From positions 1-64,000 of the forward strand of contig NW_024883484.1 of the NCBI RefSeq assembly GCF_019059575.1: a DNA stretch of 64,000 bases. Direction: 5' to 3'. The notes under the pieces were generated by a model. It had not been told where the DNA came from. It saw only the letters and a list, made by a program, of their open reading frames with translations, and ran no database searches. Position numbers and translations under genes: made by a program. The DNA comes from Amphibalanus amphitrite (lineage: Eukaryota > Arthropoda > Thecostraca > Balanomorpha > Balanidae). Shown one piece after another: positions 13,208-26,769 of this stretch. How positions within the stretch are numbered: position 1 is the stretch's first letter; every line of letters begins with the position of its first letter.

Positions 13208-14101
13208 TTGACCTGCGCCGGGCCGGGGGGGGGGGGCGATTTGCGCCCCCCCCCCCCCAGGTTTTTCGCAGATAGCCGAAAAACGGCGGCGTGCAGCGCC
13301 ACCAAATTTTGCATACCTGTTTTTCCATCTATTGCGCATACTGTGTGCGAATTTTGACCTTATATGACTTAAGGTCAGGTCAACAGGTCGGTTTGAGTGA
13401 CCTAACGTCACAAAAAGTTTGAACTTGCACCAAAGCTACAACTGTTGACCGATCGATATGAAACTTTCAGGAGTTAGTAAGGGTGACAATATCCACAAAA
13501 TGTATGTCTCGGATTTTTTTATCTATGACCTGAGGTCAGGTCAATCTCACAACCTCCCCATTATAAGTCAATGGGATAAATTTCAACTTCATCTGAATGC
13601 CACCCGATCCACACAATATATTCAGGATCATGGTGTTGCAGGTCCCTGGTGGTCATTCTACCGAAAGATGTCACCGGTGACCTTTGGAAGGTGTCGCTAG
13701 GTCATCCGAGGTCACCTGAGGTCACCAGCGGGGGTTTTCTGCAATAACTTTTGAGTGAATAGAAATAGAGACTCCGTTCGACGTTTATCATGTTTGTCTG
13801 ATCAATGCGGATCGAATGATATGCAACATGACCTATTTCAGTCAGGTCATGACCTTGACCTTAGGTCAAATTTTCAACTTGACCTTTCGAGATCACATGA
13901 TATAGCTTTCGATGCGCTTTGACAAGCTAAGAACGATGACGTTCGAATCGATCCTTTATCTTGTCTGGATCAAAAGCTATTTAAGAAAAAGTATCAGAAG
14001 TAAAAACGTTTTTTATCGCTCTTTCGAACGCCGCCTACCGCTTGTCTCTACGACGCTCAGGAGTCGAGTTAGACGGGGGGGGGGCGTAAAACCGCCCCCT
14101 C
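13208..14101. mobile_element. Second element related to the 4875-5756 piggyBac-like element
   Basis: G-run/C-run hairpins lie near each end in inverted orientation (13225-13258 and 14075-14099), with matching loops CGATTTGCG and CGGTTTTACG. Inside the left hairpin GGTTTTTCGCAGATAGC matches GGTTTTTCGCGAATAAC of the first element. A CCGATCG..ATGAAACTTTCAG block and abundant AGGTCA motifs are also shared. The left edge TTGACCTGCGCCGGG looks like a decayed TTAACCCTCGCCCG. No intact flanking duplication is seen and the right edge is uncertain. It is an older relative. Confidence 0.55.
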
Positions 14102-14138
14102 CTAAAACAACCTCCTAAACCAACCCTCCTAAAGATTT
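14100..14138. repeat. Short CCTCCTAAA tandem repeat
   Basis: Three units of CCTCCTAAA with 4-5-base spacers, adjoining the right hairpin of the preceding element. Confidence 0.6.
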
Positions 14139-15763
14139 CTGCAACCGTTCTACCCTCATCACTCAACTGAATAATTCTCCCCTTTTCAAAAACGGTGCAG
14201 TGATACGGCATCTCAAACCTAGAGCGACTACACTCAAGTTCAAGCTAACGGTCTCCACTCTCCAATTCAGATACCTATCGAAACCTTTCCGCGACCCGGT
14301 GCTGTGGCTCAATCAGTGGGCCAGCTGGCCGCAGACCATACCCGCAGGGCATGAACCTTTGACCATATTAGGTCAACACGCCGTGGCCCCAGCCCGCTCG
14401 CCAGGTCCGCGCTCATTGGCCGACGCGGCAACCGCACAACCTGTCCCCTCCCCTCCGTAGTACTCGCAGCGGCCGGCGGATTCAGCCAAGTTACCGACCT
14501 GCCCAGTGTGGGGAGGGCCGGCCGGGAAAGATACATATTTGACCGACTATACGCTGGTTTAATGAGTTTGGGGAACTAGCTTCAGAGAACAGGACATCGT
14601 GTGATTTGCATATCTTTTCCTGTTTTGTTTCGTATACATTCTGCGCCGTCTTGGCTTACTGGTCTCGGCAAGGTGGACTGTTTGAAAGATAAATTCAAAA
14701 AAGTGTTTCATTATTCTAACAAGTCAGACTCAGAAATAACTATACCTAGGTATAGAAAGTCGTCTACCATGAAAGTCTGAAGAGCACCTCACCCCGTCCC
14801 CATAACCAGATTTTGGAAACAGACGACAGGATTACAAACCGCTCGCCACCACAATTCCCTCACCACGAGCGCACTGCTGCATCCTGTCCTCATCATCCCT
14901 CTGTCCCGACACCAGCCACACAGCCAATTAGCGGGATCATCCTGCATACGTTCCGGTGTCTGCAGGTGCCATCACAGTCGTGTCGCTCCGCAGGCCAGCT
15001 GCTGGTGCTGCGGGCCGCCCTGCGCTCCTACCGGCTCCCCGCTCTGCTCACAGCTGGTGACCGTACATTGCAGCTCCCTCTCCCTTCCTCTCTCTCCCCT
15101 CTGTTCTGCAGTCTGCAGTCTAGCGATCAGTCAACAGCCCGATCGGCCACCAGCTGGTATCTGTTCAACTTCCCCGCACGCCACGTGCTATCTTTCAGGG
15201 AGACGCTTCATCATAGCGATGGCCGTAATAAGTGGCAGCTGGGACGCGTGCCGCTGCAAACGTCCAGTCATGATCCTCTGTCGCTGAGGATTGGATCGGT
15301 GGAGGCCTATCTCCATGCGGATTAGATCCGTGGGGTCCGTCACTGTATGATGGGGTCCAGAGCCCAGCGACAAGCAAGATTGGATCCAGAGCCAGAACAA
15401 GTTTTGCCGCTCAAGAATTGCTTCTACATAGTTCGAGCCTAGCACTACGAAAGTGCATTGCTCCATTCGAGATACAGATGCCTTTTCATTATGGTGGGAT
15501 CCCGTCACTTTGTCTTTGCAGGCTTTCAGCACACCTGGATCCTGCTACTACGAAATTATACCCGGAAGGATTCATTAACAGCGGGAGTGGAATCGGCAGC
15601 CAGCATCCCTTCTCTGAGTTATTCTCTGCCGGGTCGTGACCCCCGGATCATGACCTGCCCAGGCCAGGTCGTACCATATCCTGCCGTGATGCGACTACTC
15701 ACCGGGTCATCTCAGGGACGGCTACAAAACGGTCGCGTGACGCTGCCTGGGTAACACCCATGA

Positions 15764-15858
15764 CCGTGACGGAGAGCCGCCCGTGACGGTAGAAGGGCAG
15801 GGCCCGTGACGGTGACGGAGCACGGCCCGTGACGGTAACGTGATACAGTTCGTGACGG
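15764..15858. repeat. Minisatellite with CCGTGACGG core, 23-bp period
   Basis: Cores start at 15764, 15781, 15804, 15827 and (as TCGTGACGG) 15850. The last four are spaced exactly 23 bp. The same core recurs three times at 31517-31553. Confidence 0.85.
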
Positions 15859-16411
15859 CGTTAAACCTTTGTCCAGCACAAGTGTCCCAAGGCAAGCACC
15901 TTCACCACACGTCTATTCCGCGGATGAAAATGAAAGTAGACGACAGCTACTCCACTTTGTAAGCCGAAGCAGTTGCGTCATCAAATTGACTAAATTCTAC
16001 AGCATCAATATTGCAGTTCGAATACTATCTGCATTGTTTTCCATAACACCAAGGTGTTTCTGAAAGCAGCTGACGGTAGTGGTCGATCTGTCCACCCGCC
16101 GTCTGCAAGTGCCGTCCGGTACAACATGCGTGCGACCAAAGTGGCCGACACGGTAGTGGGCCGGATGTCACCGCTTCCGTCGCCACTCGTTTGTTTACTC
16201 GTGCGCTGCACAGCTCGCGTGCCGTCGTCCCCGTGGCGTCCCGTGCGCGTCGCGTGCGCGTCGCGTGTGCTCAGCCCGGCTCGTCTGCACGCAGCGGCCG
16301 CCCGCTCTAATTGCGCGCCGCACCTATCTGGAGGCCATCTCCGCGGCCACTCGTGTGACTTTTTCTCCTGCCGGCGGCTTTCTCAGCGGAGGCAGCCGAG
16401 TGAAGAAAAAC

Positions 16412-16455
16412 AGGCGGCGGGACGGCAACGAACGGGCGGCGGACGGCAACGAACG
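16412..16455. repeat. Two-copy repeat GCGG..ACGGCAACGAACGG
   Basis: Two adjacent ~21-bp units differing by a small indel, in a CpG-rich block (about 16200-16480). Confidence 0.7.
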
Positions 16456-17483
16456 GCAGGAGAGGAGGGGATAGGTGAGGAGCCGCGGTGGTTAAAAACA
16501 GGCCCGCTGCCGGCCACCTAATCCCCGGTCCTGCTCAGCAGAATTACCGCCCAGTGCACCGGTCAGAATGCTGCGCCAGCCTGCGTATTTCACAAGAGCT
16601 TATTTATTGTCGGCGCAATTATCTGAGCCACTCTGCACAGAGTTCCTCAACACGAACAAGGGGTAGGGCGGGAACCAGCAGGAATGGGCTGATAAAGCAC
16701 GGAGGAAAGAAGTGCCGAGTTGCAGAGGCTGATTTGATTGCACACAACATTCCGGGATGCCAAACAACCGAGTAAATGAGAGGTAATTCTGGAAAACTGG
16801 CGAAATATTCGACTGGGAAGGAATCAGATGAGCCGGTACCGTCTGACTTATTTTGCAAATGCGTCCCATTGCATATTCCGGAATGTCATCTGCAGTGATT
16901 GTGTACGGCAAGTTTTTGAAAGAGTTAACCTTTTGAAATAGTACAGAACTAATTTTCGGAGAGCAAAACGTGTCCACTCCCAATGCCATTCGGAAAACTG
17001 AAGCAAACAATTCGAGTACGACAGAACATCTTTGTGAAAAAGCAATGCTTCTGTATAAATTGAGCTTCTTCTTCTCACAATGCGAGCTTTTCCAATCGCC
17101 TTCGTCTTTGAAGAAAACCCTTCGTGTTGCACACAATCACGGCCTAGGACACGGCTTGACTTAACCAGGCCACGAGGGCAATCAATTTCCCCTGATTTAG
17201 CGCCCTGGAACTCCCAAATCATTAGCCCACAGCGTAAAAAGCGGCCACAATAGCCACAGCGAACGAACGTGGACCACAACACGGGGATCCTGAGTGGCTT
17301 TTAGCGCTGGTTCCCACGGCTAACTAAGCGGCTTCCTGCGCCGGATGGGTCCGGTTGGGAAGGGAGGCAGGATGGTGCAGTGGGTTTGTAATGCAGCGCT
17401 GCGCGCAGTGCATTGGGTAGAGCATGTGAGGTGCCCGGCTCGTAGGGACGCTTTCCGAGGCTGACTCGGTGAGACGTGGCCGA

Positions 17484-17550
17484 GAGTGGGGAGTGGGGAG
17501 TGGGTAGTGAAGAGTGGGGAGTGAGGAGTGAAGAGTGTGAAGAGAGGGAA
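17484..17550. repeat. GAGTGGG/GAGTGA-type microsatellite
   Basis: Degenerate 6-8-bp units such as GAGTGGG, GAGTGAG and AAGAGTG. It gives a Leu/Pro/Ser-rich spurious frame on the minus strand. Confidence 0.8.
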
Positions 17551-18825
17551 CAAAAGAGCCAAGCATGAGCCAACACAGACAGCCACACACTCACTGGTCT
17601 CTGCGGTGAGCTCGCGAGAAACCGGCTACCGAGACCGACAGTTAGACATACGGACCACCGCACGATCACTGATCCAGCTGTTCGCATTATTCCGTCACCT
17701 AATAACGCGTATAAAACGGCACCCACCCGAAGCCAGTGGACCCGTTTCAGCCATTACCCCGTCAATTACGACATCCTGTTGCTAACGTGATTCTTTTATG
17801 GACATCCGAGACTAAAGACGATTTAAACTGGAACGCAGTTAGACGAAACAAAAAACGGTACCGCGGTAATAGCGACATAATTGAAATTGGAACAATCAGG
17901 TCTGCTAGCATCAATAGTTTTAGCGATTTGTCATGTCCTGCCCGGCCCAGCCCCCGCGTTCTCGCAATTTTGAAACACTACGCCCATTACGCTAATGTTC
18001 CCTAACGATCGTACACGATCAGCAAGGCACAATTTCTCGAGTTTGGGACGGGGAGCTCTCCGCTCAGAGTCACATCATTTATCACGAACCACTTCATAAG
18101 CGCAGTGACGCCCCTGCCTCGTATCCAGGGCGAAACATGATGCCTTTCGGTTCGCCATTTCTGCTGTGTCTGCTAATGATGCACACGGGCAGGCCCATCA
18201 GCTTAGCGCCCCTCTGAACGCCTCCAGGCAGAGACAACATTATCTCGGGAGCACTCTGAGTGGGAAAACACTCGACCAGCACATACTTTAGAGCAAAAAC
18301 AGTATTCCATACCACTACGCGTCCAACCATTCCAATGATATACATTTCTGTTGCCTTGTGTGGGCGAGAACAATGGCCCATATCTGAGTTTATAAAAACG
18401 ATAAATGGCAGAGTCTGCAGCGGAAGACCCGTTCTATCATGACGTTCCAGGCGCCATGCGTCTGCCCCATTTGGTTTTACGGCCTGACCCTCTATGCCGT
18501 TTTTCGTCGGCCTGTCTGGGATAAGGCTGGCCTACTGAGTTGTGATTGCCAGGGCTGGAAGCGACTATATACGAGTCAGACCCAGACTGGCCTCAGACCT
18601 AGACTATCCTCCAACGCTTCCGGCGGCGAGCCAGCTCGGTGGCTGGCTGCGGCTGACGTTGCTGAGTTCAGACAGACAGGGCAAAAAGCGACCGCCAGCG
18701 CTGGTCCTTTCAGTTAAAGCAGCAGCCGGCACATTTTCGGCCCGGTAAATCACAGAGCACGAGCCGACAGCGGCCGAACAGCGCTCAGCGAACCCGGAAA
18801 AACTGTGGCGACCACCGCTGTCAAC

Positions 18826-18892
18826 CGGGGAACAACAGTCGCAGAAACGACCGGAGAAACAACAGTCGCAAAACGACAATCGGAGAAACAGC
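18826..18892. repeat. Tandem repeat, ~27-bp units
   Basis: Two and a half units of CCGGAGAAACAACAGTCGCA followed by AAACGAC, diverged by a few substitutions. Confidence 0.75.
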
Positions 18893-21000
18893 ACAAAGAT
18901 ATAGCCCGCGGGGAAAGAGCTCTAAATTGGTGACATTTTTGCCAAAAGTCCAAAGAAATGTCTCCAGAGGTACTCAGAGAAATGAATATTCGATGTCAGT
19001 GAAAAAGAGCTTAAAAGGTTGGGAAATTGTTAAAGAAATTAATTGTGGATATCAGTACAAAAATAACCTAAGGATGGCAACATTATAGATGTCACATAAG
19101 CTGCTGCAACGCTGATGGGTGAGTTCGTTGACAGTCGTACACACTACACAGTACCATGGACGTTTCAGCTACTACACTACGGCCTTCTCTACTGAGTCGC
19201 ACATACCACATGCAGTGCATGAAACACGTCGCTAAGAATTTACCACCAGCGCCAAAGCGCAACAAACTCGCTCGGCAGTCGGCTCACGCGCGGCCGGCAT
19301 CACTGACGTCTCCTGAGACATACCGTACGGCTCACACCCCAGCCAGATGACCTGGGTCAACCCTATCCCTCTCATGGCGACTTGGAGCGGGTCCCGGAGC
19401 GGCTATCTAAATGTCGATCGAGATCACGGGGGTAGCCGACTGAGCCGACGCCATGGCTCGAATCTATTAGCTACTGATCGAGGCCGACCTGTGAATCCGG
19501 TGCGTCAGCCTCCCGGATGAATGGATCAACTGGGATGAGTCTAAATCCCTCGCAAGAGCTGGGAGACCTATGGGAGTAGGGTGGAGGGAGGGAAGGTGGG
19601 GTATTGATTGCTGCTGAATATCTCCTTCAAGACGGGGCAGAGAAAATGTGGAGAGCTGAGATAAACAATGGAAGGTCTCAGGAAAAACATTTTGCTCAAG
19701 ATACCACCAAAACGAGGAAAACACATCACTACACGCAGCCAGCTATGCTGATAATTTCCGGTCCAATTAACTTCAGCCAACGTTGAAGACAGCATGTAGA
19801 ATAAATAGTTGCGAGACATACGTGATACAACTGCTACTAATGAGCTGCGGGAAATACATCGACTTCCGTAGAGGTCAGATGATCATCCTTGTCCCACACT
19901 CTGACAACAGATACCCCCAATTACTCCAAACACCGCAACTCCATCCTTTCACCACATCCAATCCTCCTTCGCCACTGGGAGCGCAAACGATCTCAAGATG
20001 CGCGAACGATCTCCTCGAGATGCTCAGCCGATCATTATCTGGGCCGGCGCTCCTCTCTCGGTGCTCTTTCTCCCCTCCGCCTCCTCCTCTCCCCACCCTC
20101 TCGGCACGCACATACGCACAAACGGGGTCAGCTGAGCGGGGCGTGGTGGGGCGGGACGGCAATGTGCAGCGTACTGAGGCACCCCAGGGAGGCACGCGGA
20201 GGTCATACATCTGCCGGGCAGCTGGCCACAGTCACGACTCGATCGTATCGAGCCAAGGAGAGTACCGACGGAGCGGCGAGGCAGAAATAAGGCAGCGGAG
20301 AGACAGAAAGAGACAGAAGTAAGGGAGTGAAGCAACTGCGAAGCAGCAGCAAAGCAGAAATGCCGACAACGGCGAGGAGAAAATGAAGGAGAGGCGAGAC
20401 AAGAGGGACAACGCCAGACGAGGCAGTGAGGCAGCGGCATCGCGGCTGCATCTCGACCAAGTGGCGATGAAAGGGTCCGGGTAGGCGCGGCTGGGGTCGT
20501 AAAGTCGGACGGTGAGGGGGCGACTCAATGGTGTGGCGCCGCGGCGGGCCGGCCGAGCGGCTGAGTTGTGAGCTGGGAGCTGGGGTAGAGAGGGGTGAGC
20601 TAGAATGACCGGGAGGGAGGGAGAGGAGAGAGAAAGCAGAGTGAGTGTGTGCGTTGGAGTACTCTGCTCAGTCAGTGGCAGCCTTTGTGGGTGGGGAGGT
20701 GGGTAAATAGGTCAGGGTAACAACTCTGAGGCTGAGGAGTTACGACTGTTTTCGTGAGATGAGAAGCGGGATTAGGGCAGCGGGAGCTGTAAACAATGCT
20801 ACATTCTCAGTCGTGCTGATTGGTCACGTTTATAATGCACAGCCTGCGTGATCTATTTTCTTGTTTTTAAGTGACTGTGAATGCCTGTGAGCTTGGGAAT
20901 AGCAAATGTTTAAAGAGCTTAATGTTGCAGGAGAAAGGAGACGGAAAATGCCTACGGCGAACATGCATTGGAATATGTTTAGAAGGAGTAGAAGGAAACT

Positions 21001-24000
21001 TCGCCAAGTTGTTGCTAGGCGCTAATCGCTTACACACCTTCCACAGCAATAGCTTCCCAGTCTGCTAACGCATAACTTATCCATATTAAAAAATAACAAT
21101 AACAGCTGCAGAATAGATTCCAATTCTCACTAAGGAAAGAGACGAAGTAACTATAGTGACGCGCAAAACACGGCCAAGCTGTACACCGTGCACCTTCCTA
21201 GTAAGAGACGTGCACATTGCACACTGCCCAGCTAAGCAGCGTGCTACAACAAACGTATCAGGTAAACCAGGAAAGGCCGTAGCAACTTCAGGTAAGCGTT
21301 GAGGGTCACACATGCCGACACGGTTACTGTACCGACACTGGGCGTGGCTTTCACGGAGAACGGACACATTTCCTCCTCTCCAGACCACGAGATAATCCTT
21401 CAGCCATTGCCCTCGTGCTCAAACCGGGATCAGAGCGGCGATTTAACCTGACTCACCTCAGCAGCCGGTCATTTAATTCCCAGATCGAGTTAAGCGGCCT
21501 TACATATGAACAGGTTAGTTCTGAAAATCACATGACATGATCTCACAGCTCATAACAGGATAACGTCTTAGATGTGATTTCACGCCGCGACAGCAGCACC
21601 TCGCCGCGCCGGGGAGACTGAAAGCGCCGGTCAAACTGTGAGTAAGGTCAGCAGCAAAAGAGGGCAGACAGTGCCTTCTGTTAGTGCCAAAGCTACAGCG
21701 AATGAGAGCTACGTCATTGCTAATTCCTGCAGCGCTCTATGTTCTTTTTTTAACAGCAATCTTTGGTGCATAAATGCGCCTAATAACGACCTTGTGCTAT
21801 GTCGAGCCAGATTAGAAGACAATTTGTCTAAAGGCGACCAATCTGGATTAATAAACTTTGAAGAGCCACAGGATCTGATCAGCCAAGCTACGAAACGTTA
21901 TTGACTTCATGCTCCATGCCAACCTTATTGACTACATATAATGCCCCAAGCCATGCAGCTAAATTTGAGCCGCAACAGTGAACAGATAAGCTTAAAAGCA
22001 AAGTTTCGCATGATTCCATTCTCGGAATTAAGATTGGCGTCAACTTTGTCACGGACGGGCGGCGGCCACCCAAAGTTCTGACGCTAGTGGCCCACTTGGA
22101 GAGGAAACTTCATGTGACCAAGCGGGGAGGCATACATCCTCACCACACGAGTTGGGTCGTTGCTGGCAAAGGTCAGATTTCTCTCATAAATGGGTTCACC
22201 CATAGATTGTGAAGCTAGGACATTATTTCGCAACTGGCCGCCGAACAAAACGGATCGTGCGCTCAGCCAGCGACCTTAAAAATAGCTGCGCAATACGCCG
22301 TTTGTTGATCACGATAGCAACACAACACGTCACGAAATGACTCCGAGTGAAATTTGTAATCTAACAATGGCGTGTGACGAAGGCACAACAAACCAAAACA
22401 GCAGACATCCGTCACTATAACTGCACACCATCCCATTGAAGGATTCACCATCTATCACCAAACTAATCGAGCCGGTCGGTTTGATGACGTCACTGGCCCA
22501 AGTTTACTGACGGCGCGGCAATATCGTGCAGCCACTCGTTTCAGTGACGCAGCCGGGGCTATTTTTGAACGCCGGGTATACACGGTAAAGGATTGAGTTC
22601 GGGTGCCGGTATTAGAGCAGAAGCAATAACCTGTCCAGGCAGCAGCTCTCAGATATAGGAAAGGTCGCTGGTGTCATCGGGCTGTGATGGATAACCAGGC
22701 CAGAGTCATATCTATACCGGGAGTGCACTGCTTTCATCCAGTTTTTGGTCATCCGATGTGGAGCTTCAATTACTCCCACAGAACTCCCTAACCCGTTTTG
22801 ACGTCAGAGCTTATTAATGTGAGATGTCAGCCATTCAGAGATCACCCGAGGTTACTCACTGGAAATGGCTCTGGGCGAGACGGATTTCTTACTCCAAGTA
22901 ATGACCTTTGCCCTTGCCTGAGGCAATACGCCGAAATGCTAGCAAAACAATCCCAAGATTCGGGACATTCATCTCCGTGGCAGTCTTGCATCAAAGAAGG
23001 TCCCAGTACAAAAGCGATGACAGAAACCTTCAGGCTTCAACCACACGACTGGCGCCACATCACTCGGCCAAATCAGCGTCATCAGTCGTCCTTCCCTCCA
23101 CATCATCCCGCGGCTAACTCTGTTGCCGGCGGCTCTGCGTGTCGGCCATTATCTCCCCGTCCCTTATCTCCAGCGGTGACCGGCCTCAGGGACAGCCCCC
23201 GGCGGTGAGGGACTGAATTCACCCGCACCAGCCCCGCCCGCCGCCTCTAGCCAGAACCGACCCGAGCCTCCGGCGCCACCGACCCAACTCGACTCGGTTC
23301 GTTCGGCTTTGATTAAACGACAGCGCCGCACGCTTCCGAAACGCAGGGCCAACACAGCGAGTCCGGGCGGCTAGGGTGGTGCTTTGTTTGCGTCACACTC
23401 CTTATGTAGCTGTCTTGGTGGTCGAGTGGCGGGTCTAATTCCAGCACAGCGGTCGGTGGAAGCCCAGCTCCGGCCAGCAGCGGGGGACGCGGTGAAGCGC
23501 GATGGACCAGCGCTCGGTCACAACACCCTGACAAATTGGTGGCCGTTTCGTTCCGCCTAGTGCGATGAGCGGCAAACCAGCGACTGACCACATCCGCACA
23601 GCGATGATCGAGGCGGTGCAGCGCGGTGACCGGCTGGGCGGACTCGGTTTTCAGTGGTAAGTGCGCTCTGAAGAAGCCCGCAATCTTCCTCGTCCCTCTT
23701 CAGTGGATAAAGGGTCCTCAACAAGTCTGATGAACGCGACAGATGGACGCGGGTGATCCTCCTCCCTCCCGCATACCGGACGCCAGTAATCGAACATTTA
23801 TTACGAGCTCGTGACGTGCGGCACGGCCAGGAACCGCGTCCTTCCATCAGCTCGGACAATCACAGCCATTGGTTGTCGAACCCTCCGAGCCACTTGACTC
23901 AAATGGTGCGGGGGGAGGCGACGTACCCTCTCAGGCACTCGAGCCACCGTCGGTCGCAAACAAAGTCGGCGGCGTCCGAGCATCGACACACAATGACGCA

Positions 24001-26035
24001 CTAATGCTAACGGCGCGGCCGACCGCTGCCACCGGTCCGGGATGAGTTCAGCTCCCCGGTCCGAGCGGCGCCGGGCCCATTGAAGCCACGCGCATCGGAG
24101 GGAGGTCCGGCGATAAAACACGATAAATTACCGCAGTTTGCGATCTAATGGGATTTGATAGTGTTGCGGCCGAGGGGAAGGAAGAAGCACGACTTCCCAC
24201 TGTCGGAGATTAAATAGTTTCCGCGGGCTCTTGACGGCAATTGGCTACTCGTTGAACATACGTCGGGCCGAGGGAGGAAGGGAGAGGAGATTCAGAGAGC
24301 GAACAGATGCCTAAAGCCGCCCCGCAGACCTGAAAATCCGCTCGACAAATCCCTGGCGGCAAAAACGCCGTCTCGCCTGATCTCATATACTATATAATAG
24401 ATACGAGCGCTGATAAGGCCCAAAATTAATTGTTCATATGGATGAGGGGCGAATTAGAGCGGTAGTCATTTAAACCATGGGTGCGTATGTGATTTAATAG
24501 GTTCATTTAGTCGAGAGGAGTGGGCTTTGACAAAAGACTAATTACAAAGGACAAAAACGAGCGAGACTTTCATAACGACTGATGTAGACGAATATGAATT
24601 GTCACATGAAGCATGAAACTTAACGAAGTGAATGGATTACAGCAGAAATGCAATCAAGAGCCAAGCTTTTTCATTAGTTCCAATCAAGAACACATGACAG
24701 TTTCCCATTAGTACCGTATGTTGACCTAAAAGAGAAACCCTGGTTAGCGCGGCAAAATACGCCACAAGAAACTGGCCGAAATGTCAGGGCTGTGAGCGAC
24801 GGTTGGGCGTTGCATTCGACCTGCAACGCTGCGCCAAGGAGCTCGAAAAGAAGCTGACTGAGCCGCTACTTTCGCCGTATTCACAGCTCGTTACAACCAT
24901 ACAGTGTCCAAAGAGTAGCACGCCACGAACAGCGTGTAAAAACAGCATCTGTCCGACTTCTTGGAGTCAACTAAAAACGGGATTATCCCTGGATATCCCA
25001 GCGATGAAAGAGTGAATAAGTTGGAAGAACATAATTTACATGCGATGAGTATGAATGCATGAAATAAATTCGGGTCCTCTTCATCTTTTACTAGCAACAA
25101 ATCAATGAAAAACGAGTGCACCTTCATATGCATATCAGCCAACGTAATTCAGCGATCATGAAACTTTTACACACGCTTGTAAAGATGGGTGTAGATAAAA
25201 CGAACAAATGACCAATTTGTCAGGATAAATGTCACACATTTACTGAAGCGGAACATGCTAGGACTACAGTTCCAGCGACTGAAGTGATTTCTGTACAGCC
25301 TCTGCGGAGCTGTCGGGAGCGTCTTTGGGACGGGAGCTGCCCACAATAACAGCTTCATCGCGCAGGGGCCGTGCCACAATAACGGGCTCTGTCGATGGGG
25401 CAGTGATACCAACAGGCAATCAAAGCGGGAGCACCGGCCTCGCAGACGCACACAACATGCGGCCTTTGAACGTGCTGTCCGCCCAGCGCACGGGACCGCG
25501 ATCTCAGCACGCCACACGAGGGAGCTGGCGCAAAGCTGTGTTCAAATACTGTGCAAAATGACAAATGCTCTGCATTGCATGCAGATAAGAAACGCATTCA
25601 GAAAAAAAAAAAATTCAGCTTGAGAATGACATTACAATAATGAAAACGATACAGCACAAATGAAAGCATGTGCTTCCTCCGGCGCAAACCAGCGCGCCAG
25701 CCTGCAGCGCCAAATTGGACAAACGAGGCCGAAATTAACCTATCCCACGAACACGGAGAGCGGACAGCAACTAATTAGCCTGTGCGCGCGATGGCCGACC
25801 CTCCCCACCCCGACACAGCGTGCCACTCAGTGCCTAACCAGGCAGCACATAACCAGTAACTAGATGGACACTCTCCCTTAGCGGGAGGGGTTCAGGGGAG
25901 CCCTAACCCCTCAGGACGGCGCTCCCTGTGAAGGCTGATTAAATCCCGGGTGTGTAATTGCAGCGGATTATTGTTATCGTGAGCCAATTTAATTACTGTG
26001 AACCGGGCCGGCCTGTGACGGACGGCTCTAGTCGG
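21001..26035. other. Intron 1 stretch, 21.0-26.0 kb
   Basis: No exon supported. A CpG-rich block runs 23040-24120. Two perfect CRE octamers lie at 22485 and 22799. At 24395-24480 an AT-rich segment with AATTAATTG and CATATG (homeodomain- and E-box-like) sits beside the CpG block, and at 25940-25990 there is GGATTATTGTTATC followed by TTTAATTA. Both could be enhancer cores, which is inference. Confidence 0.35.
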
Positions 26036-26072
26036 ATGGACGGACGGACGGACGAACGGACGGACGGAGGGA
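26036..26072. repeat. (GGAC)n microsatellite
   Basis: GGACGGAC-type tetranucleotide run of about nine units with one A substitution, followed by GGAGGGAGGG. Confidence 0.9.
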
Positions 26073-26544
26073 GGGTTGGGAACTGGGGGAGCGGGTGGAA
26101 TCCTCACGGTCACGGCTATGGCCGATTATTCCACCCCTCCCTCCCCTCCAACCCGTGGACAACAGAGGGTGACGTCACTGACGGAGATACAGAGCTCATT
26201 GTGGTGCAGTAGACCGGCCGGGATACAGACTTCCGCAAACAGCTGCACGTGGGGCGAGGGAGGGGGATATAATACCCCACCGCTGGGTGTCTCACCGGCC
26301 ACACAAACTTCCATTTCATTTCAAAATCGCGTGCTGGTTCGCAGCTGAGTTCATAACGAATCCAATGGACTCGAGCATTGGCCAGAAATATAACGGCTGC
26401 TACCCCTGACGACGGCCATTGACAAGCTGAAAAGTGTGTCTGAAGCGAGAAACGATGTCTATATTTCGTGTCTATTCACCCTCAATCATTGATTTCGCTA
26501 TGGACGGTAGCTGGCCATTGATCAACATTAGACGCTCGCTCTGT

Positions 26545-26750
26545 GTGAACCGGGCTCTAGAAGTCCGTTCTTCATGAACTGACAGCTAGACGTATAACGA
26601 TCCATATATAAGGCAACACCTACATAACAGAAAATGTATAACTGGCCGTTTCACGTCTATTCTATATGAACCAGGCCTTAGACGTCAGCTCTACCAATCT
26701 CTCAAGAACCCGACTGTTGAGCGCCCGCTATTTGAACCAACAGCTACACG
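26545..26750. repeat. Dispersed TGAACC..TAGACGT motif cluster
   Basis: The phrase TGAACYRRnnCTAGACGT (loosely) occurs four times, near 26546, 26576, 26667 and 26733, with irregular spacing. The first is preceded by GCTCGCTCTGTG and the third by CGTCTATTCTATA. It may be a decayed tandem repeat or the ruined ends of nested miniature elements. Confidence 0.35.
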
Positions 26751-26769
26751 TCATAGCCACCTGCAGCCC

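Larger units (their letters stand above)
14139..21000. other. Intron 1 stretch, 14.1-21.0 kb
   Basis: No nested exon supported on either strand. Bounded repeats inside are listed separately (15764-15858, 16412-16455, 17484-17550, 18826-18892). From about 20040 to 20700 the sequence is purine-rich (GAGACAGAAAG, GGGAGGGAGAG), producing long spurious frames. A pyrimidine-rich block lies at about 20040-20105. Confidence 0.4.
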
